Shown here in pieces: positions 27,394 to 35,128 of a stretch of DNA of 64,000 nucleotides. Positions within the stretch are counted from its first letter, which is position 1. Each line of letters opens with the position of its first letter. The stretch comes from Nocardioides campestrisoli. Its GTDB lineage: Bacteria; Actinomycetota; Actinomycetes; Propionibacteriales; Nocardioidaceae. The notes below the pieces were generated by a model. The model did not search any database. It was given only the letters and a program-made list of their open reading frames with translations, and was not told the origin of the DNA. Location: contig NZ_CP061768.1 of NCBI RefSeq assembly GCF_013624435.2, forward strand, positions 3,376,001-3,440,000. The letters are read 5' to 3'. A program made the translations under genes and the position numbers.

Positions 27394-28128
27394 ATGACCA
27401 AGGTGCTCGAGGCACTTCGACACCACGAGGCTTTCCTGGCCTCCCCCGTCCCCACCTGTGCGATCGACGAGGACTTCGTCATCCGCGCGGTCAACCCGGC
27501 GTACACGCTGGCCACCGGGACCGAGGAGGACGCCCTCCTCTCCTTCGACCTCTTCGAGCTCTTCCCGGGGAACCCCGAGGAGCCGGAGAGCGACGGGCAC
27601 GTGCACGTACGCCGCTCGGCGGAGCGGGTGCTGCGCGAGGGCCGGCTCCACCACCTGCTGATCCAGCGCTACGACATCCCCGACCGCGCCGACGAGGGCC
27701 GGTTCATGACCCGCTACTGGGAGCCGGTCAACCGGCCGTTCCTGGTCGAGGACTCGGTGCGCGGCGTGGTGATCTCCGCGCAGCCGGTCGACCCCCCGAC
27801 GGAGAAGACGCTCGCCGCGATCGCGGCGGTGCGCCAGGCGACCGGCGGCGGCTTCTTCCTCGACGAGCCGGCTGAGCAGTCCCGGCTGGAGGCGCTGAGC
27901 GAGGCCATCCGCGAGATCAGCGAGCTCGGCCGGGAGGTCAGCCAGCTGCGCGAGGCGCTGGAGTCCCGAGGCACCATCGAGCAGGCCAAGGGGCTGCTGA
28001 TGGCCAGCCACGGAGGCACCCCCGAGGAGGCGTTCAAGCGGCTCGTCCGGCTGTCGAACAACTCCAACGTCCGGGTCGCCGAGGTGGCTCGGGCCCTGGT
28101 CTACCGGGCCCAGACGATCGATGACTGA
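27394..28128 (+). CDS. PAS and ANTAR domain regulator
   Basis: The 244-residue protein begins with a PAS-like domain (about residues 10-130), then a helical coiled-coil linker (about 160-195) and a C-terminal ANTAR domain (about 190-240) marked by GTIEQAKGLLMASHGGTPEEAF. ANTAR domains bind paired hexaloop RNA hairpins and act as antiterminators. GGAGG precedes the ATG. No histidine kinase or receiver partner is adjacent; the PAS domain is probably the sensor. A sigma factor gene follows downstream. Two overlapping hairpins sit just after the stop (28131-28157). Confidence 0.85.
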   Translation: MTKVLEALRHHEAFLASPVPTCAIDEDFVIRAVNPAYTLATGTEEDALLSFDLFELFPGNPEEPESDGHVHVRRSAERVLREGRLHHLLIQRYDIPDRADEGRFMTRYWEPVNRPFLVEDSVRGVVISAQPVDPPTEKTLAAIAAVRQATGGGFFLDEPAEQSRLEALSEAIREISELGREVSQLREALESRGTIEQAKGLLMASHGGTPEEAFKRLVRLSNNSNVRVAEVARALVYRAQTIDD

Positions 28129-28130
28129 TG

Positions 28131-28157
28131 CCCCTGTCGGAGGGGTCTGAAACCCCT
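28131..28157 (+). terminator. Two mutually exclusive hairpins after the PAS-ANTAR gene
   Basis: CCCCT-GTCGG-AGGGG (28131-28145) and AGGGGT-CTGAA-ACCCCT (28141-28157) share the AGGGG strand, so only one can form at a time. They lie 3 nt after the PAS-ANTAR stop and upstream of the sigma-factor promoter. The second is followed by a short TTT. It may be a terminator with an alternative fold. Confidence 0.5.
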
Positions 28158-28190
28158 TTCGGGAAAGAATTTCTGCACTGATTTCTCGGC

Positions 28191-28219
28191 TTGCAGGCTT
28201 TGGATAGGCATGCTTATCT
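28191..28219 (+). promoter_or_regulatory. Promoter of the stress-type sigma factor
   Basis: TTGCAG (28191-28196), a 17-base spacer and TTATCT (28214-28219) form a good vegetative-type promoter. It gives a leader of about 50 nt before the GTG at 28277. Confidence 0.55.
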
Positions 28220-28276
28220 AGGTGCAGTGGTCGAGCAGTCGTTGCCACGTCAACCCCCATTTCTTGGGAGTTCATC

Positions 28277-29083
28277 GTGTTGCAGAAACTCGCTAGCAGG
28301 GCCGGTGTGGACAACATCTGGCCCGACCCCGCCGACCGTCGTGCCGCCACCGCCCAGCTCCTGGAGAAGGCGGCGGGCAAGGAGGGCGACGAGCGCCGGG
28401 AGATCGAGGAGCTCGTCGTGGAGCTCAACGTCGAGGTCGCCCGTGACGTGGCCCGGCGCTACCGCAACCGGGGCATCGACCTGGACGACCTGGAGCAGGT
28501 CGCCTGCCTCGGACTGGTCAAGGCCGTGCGCCGGTTCCAGGCCGACAAGGGCCGCGACTTCCTGAGCTTCGCCGTCCCCACCATCCGCGGTGAGCTGCGT
28601 CGTCACTTCCGCGACCGCGGCTGGATGGTGCGCCCGCCGCGCTCCATCCAGGAGATGCAGGCCGCGATCAACGGCGCCGAGGAAGCGCTGGTCCAGGAGC
28701 TGGGCCGCTCGCCGCGGCCTCGCGAGATCGCCGCCCACCTCGGCGTCGAGCTCGACCTGGTCCTCGAGGCGCTCGGCGCGAGCGGCTGCTTCGTGCCCAG
28801 CTCGCTGGACGCCCCGCTCACCCCGGGCGAGGCCAACGAGCTCGGCAACTCGCTGGGCACCGACGAGTTCGGCTTCGAGGCGGCCGAGGCCCGTGCGGCC
28901 CTCGAGCCCATCCTGGCCACGCTCACCGACCGCGAACGGCTGATCCTGGAGCTCCGGTTCGCCGGAGGCAAGACCCAGGCCGAGATCGGCGCGGAGATCG
29001 GCGTGACCCAGATGCAGGTCTCGCGCCTGCTCAGCGCCACGCTCGCCAAGCTCCGGACGGCGATGGAGAGCACGGCGGCCTGA
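28277..29083 (+). CDS. SigB/SigF-type RNA polymerase sigma factor
   Basis: The 268-residue protein is a group 3 sigma-70 factor. Region 2 holds VARRYRNRGIDLDDLEQVACLGLVKAVRRFQADKGRDFLSFAVPTI (quoted segments lie near residues 58-103; key words DLEQVA and FSFA-like LSFA). A helix-rich region 3 follows, and region 4 has TDRERLILELRF and TQAEIGAEIGVTQMQVSR. Such factors direct stress, osmotic or developmental regulons in actinobacteria. GGGAG lies 6 nt before the GTG start. No anti-sigma or anti-anti-sigma gene is adjacent; the neighbouring csbD gene is a typical SigB target. Confidence 0.
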   Translation: MLQKLASRAGVDNIWPDPADRRAATAQLLEKAAGKEGDERREIEELVVELNVEVARDVARRYRNRGIDLDDLEQVACLGLVKAVRRFQADKGRDFLSFAVPTIRGELRRHFRDRGWMVRPPRSIQEMQAAINGAEEALVQELGRSPRPREIAAHLGVELDLVLEALGASGCFVPSSLDAPLTPGEANELGNSLGTDEFGFEAAEARAALEPILATLTDRERLILELRFAGGKTQAEIGAEIGVTQMQVSRLLSATLAKLRTAMESTAA

Positions 29084-29158
29084 GGCACCGCCCGCCACAT
29101 GATCCTGGAGTCGCTGGGTACGGGAAGTACTCCAACCGCGATCGACAGGAGCCTGAGC

Positions 29159-29332
29159 ATGGGTCTCGACGACAAGATCTCCAACGCCACCGAGAAGCTG
29201 GGCGGCAAGGGCAAGGAAGCCGCAGGCGACGCGAGCGGTGACCGCGACCTCCAGGCCGAGGGCAAGACCGACCAGACCAAGGCCGACCTGAAGCAGGCCG
29301 GCGAGAAGGTCAAGGACGCCTTCAAGAAGTAG
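29159..29332 (+). CDS. CsbD family general stress protein
   Basis: The start is ATG 29159 after a CAGGAG ribosome site, giving 57 residues. The Lys/Glu/Ala/Gly-rich helical sequence with KISNATEKLGGKGKEAAGD and the QAEGKTDQTKADLKQAGEK repeat is typical of CsbD. Members are abundant stress-induced proteins of unknown biochemical role. A GGGTAC box at 29116-29121 resembles the -10 of SigB-type promoters, fitting the adjacent sigma gene. A terminator-like hairpin follows at 29353-29402. Confidence 0.9.
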   Translation: MGLDDKISNATEKLGGKGKEAAGDASGDRDLQAEGKTDQTKADLKQAGEKVKDAFKK

Positions 29333-29335
29333 ACA

Positions 29336-30193
29336 TCAGGCAGTAGCCACGGAAGGGCAGGTCTCCCAGCCCGTCGGACCCCGACGCGCGAGACCTGCCC
29401 TTTCGAACGCCTCCAGCCAGCCCTCCATCGGGAACCAGCCCCACCGCTCCCGGAACAGGTTGGCGTTGCGCACCACGTCGGCCAGGTGCCGCACCGGGGG
29501 GTCCTCGACCGGGTGCCACTGGTGCCGGGCCAGAGCGCCTCCGACCCACCATCCCGGCACGCCGGCGGCGCGGGCTCGCTGGCCGAGGTCGGTGTCCTCC
29601 CCGCCGTAGCCGGTGTAGGCCTCGTCGAAGCCGCCGATCGCCTCCCAGGCCGCACGGTCGACGGCGAAGGAGAGCGACCAGAAGAGCCGCCAGTCCTCGA
29701 GCTCGAGCAGCTCGCCCGGCGCGGGCGCCGGGCGGGCGGCATGGGGCCGGGCCGCGGCCAGCTCCTGCTCGTCGTAGCCCCGCCCGGGGTCGTGCGGCGG
29801 CGGCAGGTAGGCCACCGGCCCGCAGAGCACCCGGCCGGCCGGCGAGGACGCCGTCCGGTTGGCCGCCTCCTCGTAGCGGGCCAGCAGCTCGGCGTCGGCC
29901 AGGCAGTCCACGTCCAGCAGCACCACCAGATCGGCGTCCTGCTCCCAGGCGGCCTGCACCGCGGTGTTGCGGGCCCGGGCCAGTGGGAGCCTGCCCTCGG
30001 GCCCCAGAGGTGCCGCCAGCACCCGCGCCGTGTCCGCGTACGGGCCGCGGGCGACGACGCCGGCGACCTCGGGGTCCCCCATCGACACCACGACCAGCCC
30101 GTCGGGCTGGCGGGGGCCCGCGTGCAGCGACCGGTGCTGCCGGGCCAGGTGCGTGTGCCGGCCGGCCACCACGGTGGCCACGACCAGCCTCAC
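29336..30193 (-). CDS. Glycosyltransferase family 2 protein
   Basis: The 285-residue GT-A-type enzyme has a DVD-like metal/nucleotide motif in VVLLDVDCLAD near residue 94. A galactosyltransferase-like C-terminal half contains GGFDEAYTGYGGEDTDLGQR (about residues 193-212), where GGEDTDL is the ED-type catalytic segment. It probably uses a UDP- or GDP-sugar in the cytosol. GTG 30193 overlaps the stop of the preceding transferase (GTGA). It is the last gene of a four-transferase run on the minus strand. The donor and acceptor are unknown. Confidence 0.85.
   Translation of the reverse strand: MRLVVATVVAGRHTHLARQHRSLHAGPRQPDGLVVVSMGDPEVAGVVARGPYADTARVLAAPLGPEGRLPLARARNTAVQAAWEQDADLVVLLDVDCLADAELLARYEEAANRTASSPAGRVLCGPVAYLPPPHDPGRGYDEQELAAARPHAARPAPAPGELLELEDWRLFWSLSFAVDRAAWEAIGGFDEAYTGYGGEDTDLGQRARAAGVPGWWVGGALARHQWHPVEDPPVRHLADVVRNANLFRERWGWFPMEGWLEAFERAGLARRGPTGWETCPSVATA
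29353..29402 (+). terminator. Terminator-like inverted repeat of csbD inside the opposing gene
   Basis: A perfect 13-bp stem (29353-29365 with 29390-29402, beginning AAGGGCAGGTCTC) encloses 24 bases. It starts 21 nt after the csbD stop and lies within the last codons of the convergent glycosyltransferase. No long T-tract follows. Confidence 0.6.
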
Positions 30194-31185
30194 GACCCGG
30201 ACCCCGCCAGCCGGTCGAGCACCTCGCGCAGCAGCGCGGCGAACCGCTCCGCGCCCGCCCCGTCGTGCCAGCGCGACCAGGACTCCCCGCCGCGGCTCAC
30301 CGCCTCGTCGAGCAGGCCGGGCCAGCGCTCCGGGGCGGGCCAGGCGGGCAGGGGCAGCGCGACGTCGAGCAGCCCGAGCCGCTGGACCGTGTGGTCCTGC
30401 TCCCCGAACGGGCGGGGGTCGGCGACCACCACCGCGGGCGCCCGGGCGGCCGCCACCTCCGCGACCGCGTTCTGCCCGGCGTGGGTGAGCACCACCTCGG
30501 CCGTGCTCAGGTGGTGCCAGACCTCGTCGGGGTCGGAGGTCGGCTCCGTGCCGATCCACTCCCGGTCCGGCACGGCGGCACTCAAGCCCGCCAGCAGCTC
30601 CTCGCGGCTCCGCTCGCCCCCGCTCCCCCACAGCAGGTACGCCGTACCCGGGCGTCGCTCGCCGTCCGGGGCACGGCCGTCGAAGCGGCTGAGCGCGCCC
30701 ACGTGGGTGGTGCGCTCCAGCCACCCGGGTGGCCAGTTGCTGGGCAGGCCCGCTGGCCAGGCCGCGACGAGCGCCTCGGCGAGGTCGTGGGCCAGGGTGT
30801 GCGCCGGGTCGGTGCGCTCCCCCGGCAGCGCCATCAGCACCACCGGCACCCCGCTCAGCCGCAGCTGGAGGGCGATCTCCACCGAGACGTCGACCACCAC
30901 CAGCCGGGGCCGGGCGACGGCGACCCAGGCTGCGACCTGCGCGTGCCGCTCGGCCAGCCCCTTGTCGCCGCGCGGCACCCAGTGCAGCCGGCCGCGCGCG
31001 GTGACGTCGCGCTCCGCGGTCAGGTCGCCCAGGTCGTCGCGCTCGAGCTGGAGCCAGCGGTGCGGCGTCCCGGGCGCCCGCGGGAGCGAGCTGAGGACCG
31101 TGACCTCCTCGTCCAGCCGCGAGGTCACGGTGAGCATCCGGTGCAGGTGCCCGGCGCCCTGGTGGTGGACGTACCAGCCGATCAC
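30190..31185 (-). CDS. MurG-like glycosyltransferase (GT-B, GT28-like)
   Basis: The 331-residue GT-B protein begins with IGWYVHHQGAGHLHR, a glycine loop typical of MurG/GT28-type enzymes that scan an acceptor. The C-terminal half has STAEVVLTHAGQNAVAEVAAARAP (about residues 230-253), matching the nucleotide-sugar-binding region, and DPRPFGEQDHTVQRL. A membrane-associated role is possible but no TM helix is evident. It overlaps both neighbours by GTGA. Confidence 0.8.
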   Translation of the reverse strand: MIGWYVHHQGAGHLHRMLTVTSRLDEEVTVLSSLPRAPGTPHRWLQLERDDLGDLTAERDVTARGRLHWVPRGDKGLAERHAQVAAWVAVARPRLVVVDVSVEIALQLRLSGVPVVLMALPGERTDPAHTLAHDLAEALVAAWPAGLPSNWPPGWLERTTHVGALSRFDGRAPDGERRPGTAYLLWGSGGERSREELLAGLSAAVPDREWIGTEPTSDPDEVWHHLSTAEVVLTHAGQNAVAEVAAARAPAVVVADPRPFGEQDHTVQRLGLLDVALPLPAWPAPERWPGLLDEAVSRGGESWSRWHDGAGAERFAALLREVLDRLAGSGS

Positions 31186-32258
31186 GCGGCCCGCTCCCCG
31201 GCCAGGCCGGCGTAGAGCCCCAGGTAGGAGTCGACCATCGCGTCGACCGAGCACGCGGTGACCGCCCGCTGGCGGGCCGCCGTCCGGTCCAGGGTCCAGG
31301 CCCGGCCGACCGCCTCCGCGGCGGCCTCGACGTCGCCGGCGGGCACCAGCTCGGCGCAGGTGTCGTCGACCACCTCGGGGAGCCCGCCCCGGGCGAAGCC
31401 GACCACCGGGGTCCCGCAGGAGAGCGCCTCCGCGGCGACCAGCCCGTAGGGCTCGTCCCACTCCGGGGTCACCAGCGCCACCCCGCACCGGCCGACCAGG
31501 CGGGCCAGCTCGCGCTGGCGCAGGTGGCCGACGTACTCCGCGTGGGGACCGAGCCGGGGGGCGACCTGCTCGGCCCAGTAGTCCCGGTCGGCCACCGGGC
31601 CGGCGAGCAGCAGCCGTCGGCCGGCCCGGGCCGCCACGTCGAGGGCCAGGTGGACCCCCTTCTCCGGCACGATCCGGCCGAACCAGACCAGGTCCTCCCC
31701 ACCGGGCCCGAGCGGCCAGTGCGTGGTGTCGATGCCGTTGCGCACTACCGTCGCGGTGGTCACGTGCGCCCACTGCCGGGCGGTGAAGTCGCTGACCGCC
31801 GAGAAGTGGCTGCGACTGCTGACGTCCTGCTCGATCGCCGGCTCCAGCCACGGGGTGGGTGGGGTGTGCAGGGTGGTGAGGAGCGGCATCGGCAGCGCGT
31901 CGGCCATCGCCACCGGCAGGTAGTGCAGCGAGTTGTTGTGGACCAGCGTGAGCCCCGGGTCGCGGGCCAGGTCGAGCATCAGCCGCAGGTAGGCGTGGTG
32001 CTGCTCGACCCACTCGGTCGGCTGCATGGAGACGTCGGCCCGCGCCTGGTCGCTGAGCCGCGGCGGCGAGACTGCGAGCTCGCGGACCCCCAGGCCGTGG
32101 TCGCTGCCCGGCGCGGCGCAGACCGTGACGTCCACGCCCCGGGCTGCCAGCCCGCGGGCGAGGTGCCAGGTCATCGACTGCAGGCCACCGGCGAACGGCT
32201 CGCGGATCGGGTGCCGGGAGTCGGCGACCAGCGCCACCCGCAGACGAGCCTCCCTCAC
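31182..32258 (-). CDS. Glycosyltransferase family 4 protein
   Basis: The 358-residue GT-B fold protein begins with ALVADSRHPIREPFAGGLQSM, typical of GT4. Its C-terminal domain has VWFGRIVPEKGVHLAL and the E-x7-E segment EWDEPYGLVAAEALSCGTPVV (about residues 272-292). It probably adds a hexose from an NDP-sugar to a lipid-linked or other glycan. Start is a GTG at 32258 overlapping the upstream gene's stop codon. Confidence 0.88.
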   Translation of the reverse strand: MREARLRVALVADSRHPIREPFAGGLQSMTWHLARGLAARGVDVTVCAAPGSDHGLGVRELAVSPPRLSDQARADVSMQPTEWVEQHHAYLRLMLDLARDPGLTLVHNNSLHYLPVAMADALPMPLLTTLHTPPTPWLEPAIEQDVSSRSHFSAVSDFTARQWAHVTTATVVRNGIDTTHWPLGPGGEDLVWFGRIVPEKGVHLALDVAARAGRRLLLAGPVADRDYWAEQVAPRLGPHAEYVGHLRQRELARLVGRCGVALVTPEWDEPYGLVAAEALSCGTPVVGFARGGLPEVVDDTCAELVPAGDVEAAAEAVGRAWTLDRTAARQRAVTACSVDAMVDSYLGLYAGLAGERAA

Positions 32259-33322
32259 CGGTCCAGCACCGCGGCGTACAGGCGCGCGTGCTCGCGGGCC
32301 AGCGCCGACCGCTCCGCACGGCGCACCGCGGCGTCAGCCCGCCACCGCGGCCGCTCCGTGTACGCCCGCAGCACGGCCTCCTCCAGGCTGGCCACGTCCA
32401 GGCCGTCCTGGTCGAGCACGAAGGGCAGGCAGGGACGCTGCTCGCGGTAGTAGCCGCAGCTGGGCACGGCCACCGGGGTGCCCAGGTCGTAGCAGGCCTC
32501 GAGCCAGCCGGAGTGGGTGCCGAACCGGTAGGGCAGCACGGAGAGGTCGAGGCTGCTGAGGTAGTCCCACAGCTCGTCGTCGGAGAAGTAGTCGTGGACC
32601 CGCAGGTCGATCAGGCCGTCGTCGGCCAGCTCGGTCAGGGTCGCCGCGACCACCTCGTCGTGGCGGGGCATGCCGGGCGTCATCACGTCGGTGTGCACGT
32701 CGACCTGGAGGGTGGCGTCGGGCAGCGGGGCGAGCACCTTGACCAGGACCTCGAGGATCGGCAGCGGCTCCATCCCGGCCCGCAGGCTCTTGAGGTGGAG
32801 GCCGACGGTGAACCCCTCGTGCGCGGGCCGGGGGCGGTCCAGCAGCGCGTCCGGGACCACGTGCGGGTGGGGCAGCACCGTGGCGGTGCGCCCCCAACGC
32901 CGGGAGATCTCCCGGGCCGCGCCCGGGGTCAGCGTGATCAGCGCGTCGGCGGCCGGCACCAGGACGTCGAGCTGCGCGGCGTGCGTCGCGGAGTCGCGGT
33001 GGTGGGGGTTGCGCAGGTCGTGCACGGTGTAGACGAGCGGCTTGCCGCACCAGCGCAGCGTCTGCACCCAGGCCTCCAGGTCGCGCGGCGAGCGCGAGTC
33101 GAAGCCGAAGTGCAGGTGCGCCAGGTCGAAGGCCTGCTGATGGTCGAGCACCCAACGCACGTCGAGCACCGGCGGCGGCCACCACTGGGCGGCCGGGACG
33201 TCTCCCGGCACCGGCTCGTCGGCGAGCCGGAGCACCGACCCGTCGGGCTCGACCTCGCTGAGGTGACGGACGTAGACGTGCCCCGACGGCACGGAGAGGA
33301 CGCGCATCGGCTGTGGCGGCAT
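32255..33322 (-). CDS. Glycosyltransferase (GT4-like)
   Basis: The 355-residue protein is a probable GT-B transferase. It contains the N-terminal strand RVLSVPSGHVYVRHL, HLHFGFDSRSPRDL, a VYTVHDLRNPHH segment, and a C-terminal region with LDLSVLPYRFGTHSGWLEACYD (about residues 264-285) resembling the donor-binding part. CAGGAG lies just before the ATG at 33322. It is the first transferase of the cluster, 82 nt downstream of the GH16 gene on the same strand. Confidence 0.75.
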   Translation of the reverse strand: MPPQPMRVLSVPSGHVYVRHLSEVEPDGSVLRLADEPVPGDVPAAQWWPPPVLDVRWVLDHQQAFDLAHLHFGFDSRSPRDLEAWVQTLRWCGKPLVYTVHDLRNPHHRDSATHAAQLDVLVPAADALITLTPGAAREISRRWGRTATVLPHPHVVPDALLDRPRPAHEGFTVGLHLKSLRAGMEPLPILEVLVKVLAPLPDATLQVDVHTDVMTPGMPRHDEVVAATLTELADDGLIDLRVHDYFSDDELWDYLSSLDLSVLPYRFGTHSGWLEACYDLGTPVAVPSCGYYREQRPCLPFVLDQDGLDVASLEEAVLRAYTERPRWRADAAVRRAERSALAREHARLYAAVLDR

Positions 33323-33404
33323 CAGGTCTCCTGGGAAAAAAGGTCTTCCCGTCCGGCTTCCTGAACGGTGCGCCCCTGGTACCCGTCCGGGCCGGGCGGC
33401 AAAC

Positions 33405-35036
33405 TCAGAAGAGCCGCCAGGCGGGGTCCGTGGTCGCGCCCAGCGGGGAGGCCTGCTGGACCAGGAACTCCGCGAAGCCCGAGGCCGCCGAGAGCACGTG
33501 CACCGAGGTCCGTCCCGCGTCGTCGCGGTCGACCAGCTGCAGGTCGACGCGGCCGTCGCCGTCGTGGTCGCCCCAGGTCGCCGTCCAGGTGGCGGGGTCG
33601 AGCGCCGGCATCGCCGTGCTGGTCCGGGTCAGCACGGTCTGGAAGCCGGTCGAGCCGTCGAGCACGTGCACCTCGACCGTGCCGCCGCGACCCGCCAGGT
33701 TCACCGCGTGCAGGTCCGCGACCCCGTCGTTGTCGTGGTCGCCGACCCCCCAGCTCCACTCGGGGCTCTCGACCGCGGGCAGCGGCGTGCTCGCGCTGGA
33801 GATCACCTCGGCGAATCCGGAGGCGGCGTCCAGGACGGTGACCACGGCGTTCCCCGAGCCGTCGCGGCCCACGACGTGCAGGTCGCCGCGGCCGTCGCCG
33901 TCGGCGTCGCCGACCCGGAGGGCCAAGACCGCCTCGGCGGAGAGGTCGACCTGGGCGGCGCCCGCGTCATGGGCCAGGAACGCCTGGAACCCGGCGGCGC
34001 CGTCCAGCACGTGCACCGTGCCCGCCGGATCGACGGCGTACAGGTCCTGCACCCGGTCGCCGTCGTAGTCGCCCCGGGCCATCCGCCACTCCTCGGGCAC
34101 CAGGGGCAGCGCGGTCTGGGTGCTGAAGCCGGTGTAGTCGGCGCCCGCGTCGAGGGCGTGCAGCTCGGTGGTCCCCGCGGCGGTCCCGGTCACCGCCTGC
34201 ACCCCCGCGGGCTGGGCGGTCGCCATCCCGCGGCCCAGCCGCTCCACCTTCACCCAGTCGACGTACATCGAGGGGCCGTCGACGACGCCCGGCGGCTCGC
34301 CGCAGCTCGGCTGCTGGTCGTCGGGACAGTTGCGCTTGTGCTGGAGCCGCAGGTACTCCGGGGTCACCGGCGAGTGCGGCGCCGACCAGGTCTCCACCCC
34401 GTCGACGAAGAGCCGGGTCGGCGCGGCGACCGCGGTGGCCGGGTCCTCCCCGGGGCCGGCGTAGGTGAACTCCGCGGCGTACTCGTGCCACCCGGACATG
34501 TCCGCGGGGTAGCGGTCGCCCAGGCACTCCATCGTCCCCTCGCGGGGGAAGTAGCGCCAGTAGAAGGCCACCTGGACCCGGCACCGGCCGGTCCCGCCCC
34601 AGCTCTCCACCACGTCGATCTCGCCCACCCGGTCGGGCAGGTGGGAGCGCAGCCAGAAGGCCGGGTGGGTCCCGGTGCTCCCGGGCATCTTGACCATCGC
34701 CGAGACCCGGTAGGTCTCGCCCACCCGGTAGGGCACCGGGTCGCGGGACATCAGGTTGCCCTCGGGCCGCACCCGCAGCACGCTGCGCCCGTCCACCGCG
34801 GTCAGCTCGGTCCGCTCCGGGGTCGAGCTGGCCTGGTGCACCCACTGCTCCCCCGGCGACCCGGTCGGGGTCGCGGTGAACTCGTCGAGGAAGACCTGCT
34901 CGACCGTCGTCCCGACCGCCGGCGCCGCCGCGGCGACCACCGGCGGGTCCGGCGCTGCCGGCGGCACCGGGAGCATCGAGGCGATGAGGGTCGACACCAT
35001 CACCACCAGCTCGCGGAACCAGAGGATCTCGGCCAT
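33405..35036 (-). CDS. Secreted GH16-like glycosidase with FG-GAP/VCBS-type repeats
   Basis: The 543-residue protein begins with a hydrophobic segment (about 10-30) acting as signal peptide or anchor. Residues about 45-270 form a GH16-like jelly roll with the catalytic motif EIDVVE at 139-144 (ExDxxE, the nucleophile/acid-base pair), flanked by HPAFWLRS and SGWHEYAAEF. The C-terminal half holds at least four calcium-binding-like repeats with cores GDYDGDRVQDL, GDADGDGRGDL, GDHDNDGVADL and GDHDGDGRVDL (FG-GAP/VCBS type). It probably acts outside the cell on beta-glucans or related polysaccharides. Same-strand glycosyltransferases follow directly. Confidence 0.82.
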   Translation of the reverse strand: MAEILWFRELVVMVSTLIASMLPVPPAAPDPPVVAAAAPAVGTTVEQVFLDEFTATPTGSPGEQWVHQASSTPERTELTAVDGRSVLRVRPEGNLMSRDPVPYRVGETYRVSAMVKMPGSTGTHPAFWLRSHLPDRVGEIDVVESWGGTGRCRVQVAFYWRYFPREGTMECLGDRYPADMSGWHEYAAEFTYAGPGEDPATAVAAPTRLFVDGVETWSAPHSPVTPEYLRLQHKRNCPDDQQPSCGEPPGVVDGPSMYVDWVKVERLGRGMATAQPAGVQAVTGTAAGTTELHALDAGADYTGFSTQTALPLVPEEWRMARGDYDGDRVQDLYAVDPAGTVHVLDGAAGFQAFLAHDAGAAQVDLSAEAVLALRVGDADGDGRGDLHVVGRDGSGNAVVTVLDAASGFAEVISSASTPLPAVESPEWSWGVGDHDNDGVADLHAVNLAGRGGTVEVHVLDGSTGFQTVLTRTSTAMPALDPATWTATWGDHDGDGRVDLQLVDRDDAGRTSVHVLSAASGFAEFLVQQASPLGATTDPAWRLF

Positions 35037-35096
35037 GTGTCCTGTCGATCGGTGGGGATGAGTGGTCGATTGAACCGGGTGTCACGGCCGGAGACA

Positions 35097-35114
35097 AACC
35101 CGGACGCCCGGGTT
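35097..35114. promoter_or_regulatory. Palindrome upstream of the ABC exporter promoter
   Basis: AACCCGG-ACGC-CCGGGTT (7-bp arms) ends 2 bases before the -10 hexamer at 35117. It overlaps the spacer and -35 region, a position fit for a repressor site. Confidence 0.4.
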
Positions 35115-35116
35115 CC

Positions 35117-35122
35117 TAGGAT
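35117..35122 (+). promoter_or_regulatory. -10 hexamer of the leaderless ABC exporter gene
   Basis: TAGGAT ends 6 nt before the ATG at 35129. No ribosome site is visible between them, suggesting a leaderless transcript. Confidence 0.5.
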
Positions 35123-35128
35123 CACCCC

